In this document: positions 61,136 through 64,000 of the stretch, one piece after another | Position numbering within the stretch: the stretch's first letter is position 1 | Layout: the number at the start of each line of letters is the position of its first letter | Source of the DNA: Aphelocoma coerulescens | Lineage: Eukaryota > Chordata > Aves > Passeriformes > Corvidae | DNA: 64,000 bases | NCBI RefSeq assembly: GCF_041296385.1 | Contig: NC_091014.1 | Coordinates: 13,119,578 to 13,183,577 of the forward strand | Direction of reading: 5' to 3' | Made by a program: the position numbers and the translations under genes | Notes under the pieces: generated by a model | What the model was told of the DNA's origin: nothing | Databases searched by the model: none | The model's input: only the letters and a program-made list of their open reading frames with translations

Positions 61136-64000
61136 CTAAATCAAATATGACATTTAGATAAGTTAAAAAACACAGATTTTTCTCCTAGACTTTTAGAAGT
61201 TGATCTTTTCATATATGAGATAACTCTAAACTTGGTATAAAATCTAAAGCAAAAGATAAACTTGTTCTAAGTATTATTAAACATTTTGGTTTACCACAGT
61301 AACGCCGTGGAGCAACTTCATCTAACAACATTAACTTCACATTAAGGGCGTAGGATCAGTTTGAGTGTTATGCAAGAAAACAAAGCATTTTCAGTCTAAA
61401 TAATTTGGAGGAAAAAAACCCTCAGTAACTCAGTAACTCTAAAGAATAATTTTTCTTCATTCTTTCAGGTCTCAGTTTTGCTCCCCAAGTCCATGTTGAG
61501 GCTCACTGGCTCCCACACCACTGATATAAACTAGTTAAACAGCCTGGTGCAAGGTTTACTAGGCAGAAGGGTAAATAGGAGCCAGAGGAGATGGCTACTG
61601 TTGATGCCAATACCACATCCTGTCCCCAGTCTGTTCCCTCTCACCTCCCAGGGGTGTACGAGCACAAGCTATTCTGGCAGCAAAAGCCCCTCTCTGACCT
61701 GCTAAGAAATCTGGAGTGGTAATTAAAGGTTTAAAACAATTTAAAATAGCTGCTGCCATAAGAAATCTCATCTGACCACTGTACTCTGCACAGGATTCAA
61801 AAATAGGAAGACACATTTCAAGTAGTAAAGCCATGAAGCTTGAGCTGCCAGCATGCCCAGCTGCTGCAGGGACAGAATTCCATCAGTTTCTACAAGTCAG
61901 CGTGTTCCAAGTGACTTCTGAGACCTGCTCCATCTCAAGTTTACTATACAGCACAAGAAAACCATTAACAGAAAGGGCCTCTATCAAACCAGGAAGTAAA
62001 GTCACCATGGATATGCACTAACTGAAAGTGAGCTTTTAGGGTTTTGTTTTGGGTGTTGTTGATGTTTTATTGTTCTCTTTGGTTTTTTTTTCCTTTTACC
62101 TCAGGGTACAACTACTTTTCACTGCATTTGAATGAAAAAGAGGATTTAACTGTGTGGTAAGATCATGTACACCAGCAGCTATGGTTAGGCAATTAGGGTG
62201 CTGGTAAGTTCACAGACAAGTTTCACTGGTGATTGCAGCCACATTCCCAGCTTCAGATAGAAGAGTCCTAAGCCAGAATGAAAATGAGAAAGCCACTGTA
62301 AACAGGGTTTAGGATCACTGGTGCAAAGTGATCGAACCCTATATTCTTGAGTCCCAGAGGGATTACAAGACCTGCAACCAGAACAGAAAATGGGAAGCGT
62401 TCACTATCATACAAAGCAGGAAGAGATGCACCCTTAATAACAAGAGATAAATGATAAAAAAATTAATGCTAGAATTTTAATCAATTCCTGTGAAATTATC
62501 AACATACCAGCAGCACAAAGGCTGTAACTGTTATTTCAAGACGTTTCTGATACACAGTTACATGAATCAAATTCTATAGTGACATTTCTCCAATTCTTTA
62601 TCAGATTTATGACATATCATTTTATTTGCACGTTCTTATAGCATCTACATAATGAGATGCACAGAGAGGTGGTAATTTTCAAACAGTGTGATAAACAATA
62701 ATTGCTCTGGGAAAGAAGAAAAAAATTCTGGCTAAAAGGTAAAATACAATAGCCTGCAAATCTATAAAACAAATACAAGGAAGACTGCTTGCAAAGTTGA
62801 AATAGCTATGACAAAAGGACATTGTCAGCTCTGCAGAGCATCTTTTAAGTCACAGCATTAAAAATACACATGTATGTGCAAGTATTGTCCTGTGTTTACA
62901 TATAATGTCACAATCTACAGGTACAGTTTATATCAAGATCTATAGAAACAGATTGTTTTTAAGGCTGCAAAACAGTTCACATCTCTGGATATATGACTTT
63001 TGGTGAACATTTAGTTCACAAAGCTGGTATTTTCAATTCAGCTGGTTCTGCATCTTGCATCATACACTGAGCCCCATTTCACTTCAGAAATTCATGAAGT
63101 CTGCACAGGCTCCTGAGGTGAGGCCATCACTGTAAGCAGCTCCAAGCACAAGAGTCTGAGCTGAATCCAGAAGTTCATGCTCTTCCTTCAGCTCCACAGC
63201 CTTACTTCTTGTTTTGTTGGACTTTGCTCAAGCAGTTACTGAGGCCTAATCTACTCTTCCCAGCTCTGTCCTCCATCTGCTCTAAGTGTGCCAGCCTGAC
63301 TGAAATCTGTACCCATATGTTTTGGGACCCTTTTGCCTTCAATAAACAACGTTCTAACTTGAAAATGTTAGAACTTGAAACTTTCACCAAAAAAAATTCA
63401 AAAAAAGTAGTAAAAGATAAAAAGCCACTAAATAATTTTCAAAGTGCTAATAAAGCATAACTTGGATTTTTAGATGAACAGCCCTATTAGCTTGTCACCC
63501 CCAGCCATGTACAGAAGAAGAGGAAAGCACAGCTAAATATTTACAACACTATTAAAATGCAGGAGCCAAATCATGAGCAACTTCAAAGACCAACACAGTG
63601 AATGAGGTTACATCTACATTTTTAGGAACAGCACATCAACCAATAAGCATGAAATTGTTATGTATTTGCACAAGCCTGTTGAAAATGCTTTGACTAGTCA
63701 ATCCCCAATTATTATAGACACTTCCATGAAACTGGGTGTAGAGAAAAAATATGCACCAAATAATAACACAAACCTACAATTACATACAAACCTACAGGAA
63801 GGCATTATAAATAAAGCATTAAACAAATACTCACAATAAAGCTCACAGTACAGCTTTTGAAGCAGCTAATCATGGTCTGTAGTACCTTACACCAAAAACA
63901 GCTCACATGCAATTTGAAAGCTGTTAGGAAAAGAGTTGTGCCCTCTCTGAAGCTGCCATACTGCATTGATTAAATTACATTTAGAAAATTGCGTTGCAAA
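61136..64000 (-). other. PTPN12: PTPN12 intron (continues off the window)
   Basis: At least 2.9 kb upstream of the PPLPERTPESF exon with no sequence that reads as PTPN12. The large PEST-region exon must be further right. A 79-residue open frame at 61595-61834 is not PTPN12 and looks fortuitous. No repeat was recognised. Confidence 0.75.

Larger units (their letters stand above)
57379..64000 (-). other. PTPN12: PTPN12 gene, 3' part (last five coding exons)
   Basis: PTPN12 encodes PTP-PEST, a cytosolic tyrosine phosphatase that acts on p130Cas, paxillin and other adhesion and cytoskeletal proteins. Only the C-terminal tail is in this window. Exons 61058-61135, 59641-59729, 58653-58683, 58042-58158 and 57379-57440 join in phase. 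They encode the proline-rich PPLPERTPESF segment, a divergent linker, and the C-terminal homology tail ending PREPPSEWT before TGA. The tail matches my recollection of human PTPN12, whose C-terminal homology domain binds PSTPIP-family adaptors. The catalytic domain and the large exon lie beyond 64000. Gene order and orientation relative to RSBN1L agree with human chromosome 7. Confidence 0.93.

Noticed and set aside
61595..61834. 79-codon minus-strand frame as a possible further PTPN12 exon
   Set aside because: The translation does not resemble any part of PTPN12 and no matching splice phases were found.
1..64000. tRNA, rRNA, CRISPR, operon or prophage-type systems
   Set aside because: None is visible. 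The window is ordinary animal nuclear DNA with two split genes and retroelement remains.

Overview
This is a vertebrate nuclear window, almost certainly from a bird. Coding DNA is sparse and split by GT-AG introns. There is one CpG island and many truncated CR1 LINE copies. The LTR segments have the look of avian ERVL-type elements, and a passerine is my best guess, by inference only. Two genes can be read with confidence, both on the minus strand and in the order known for amniotes (PTPN12 followed by RSBN1L).

RSBN1L (round spermatid basic protein 1-like) fills positions about 370-43650. All eight coding exons join in phase from the ATG at 43578-43580 to the stop at 827-829, giving a predicted protein of 854 residues. 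Exon 1 sits in a CpG island (about 42780-44300) and a YY1-like site overlaps its start codon. Three introns of 11-13 kb separate exons 1 to 4. Exons 4 to 8 lie within the last 7.5 kb before the stop. A poly(A) signal lies at 390-395.

PTPN12 (PTP-PEST) enters from the right edge. Only its last five coding exons are inside (57379-61135). They encode the proline-rich PPLPERTPESF segment and the C-terminal homology tail ending in PPSEWT. Its catalytic domain lies beyond position 64000. The roughly 13 kb between the two genes (44300-57300) holds no recognisable gene. It does contain one exon-like 126-nt block (49582-49707) with zinc-finger-like cysteine and histidine spacing that I cannot assign.

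Repeats: CR1 fragments at about 9174-9444, 15024-15573, 23775-23950, a four-piece mosaic at 30500-31315, 49005-49130, 49295-49440 and 59085-59345. LTR segments lie at about 9962-10473, 12188-13563 and 35362-36388, all three apparently in the same orientation as RSBN1L. Structural oddities include a near-perfect 28-bp-stem hairpin at 19061-19127 in RSBN1L intron 3, a 12-bp-arm palindrome just inside the exon 2 donor, and a G-quadruplex-type G tract at 11948-11988.

I found no tRNA, rRNA, CRISPR or bacterial-type system. This is an ordinary genic region of an animal genome, and the findings are local curiosities rather than a new system.
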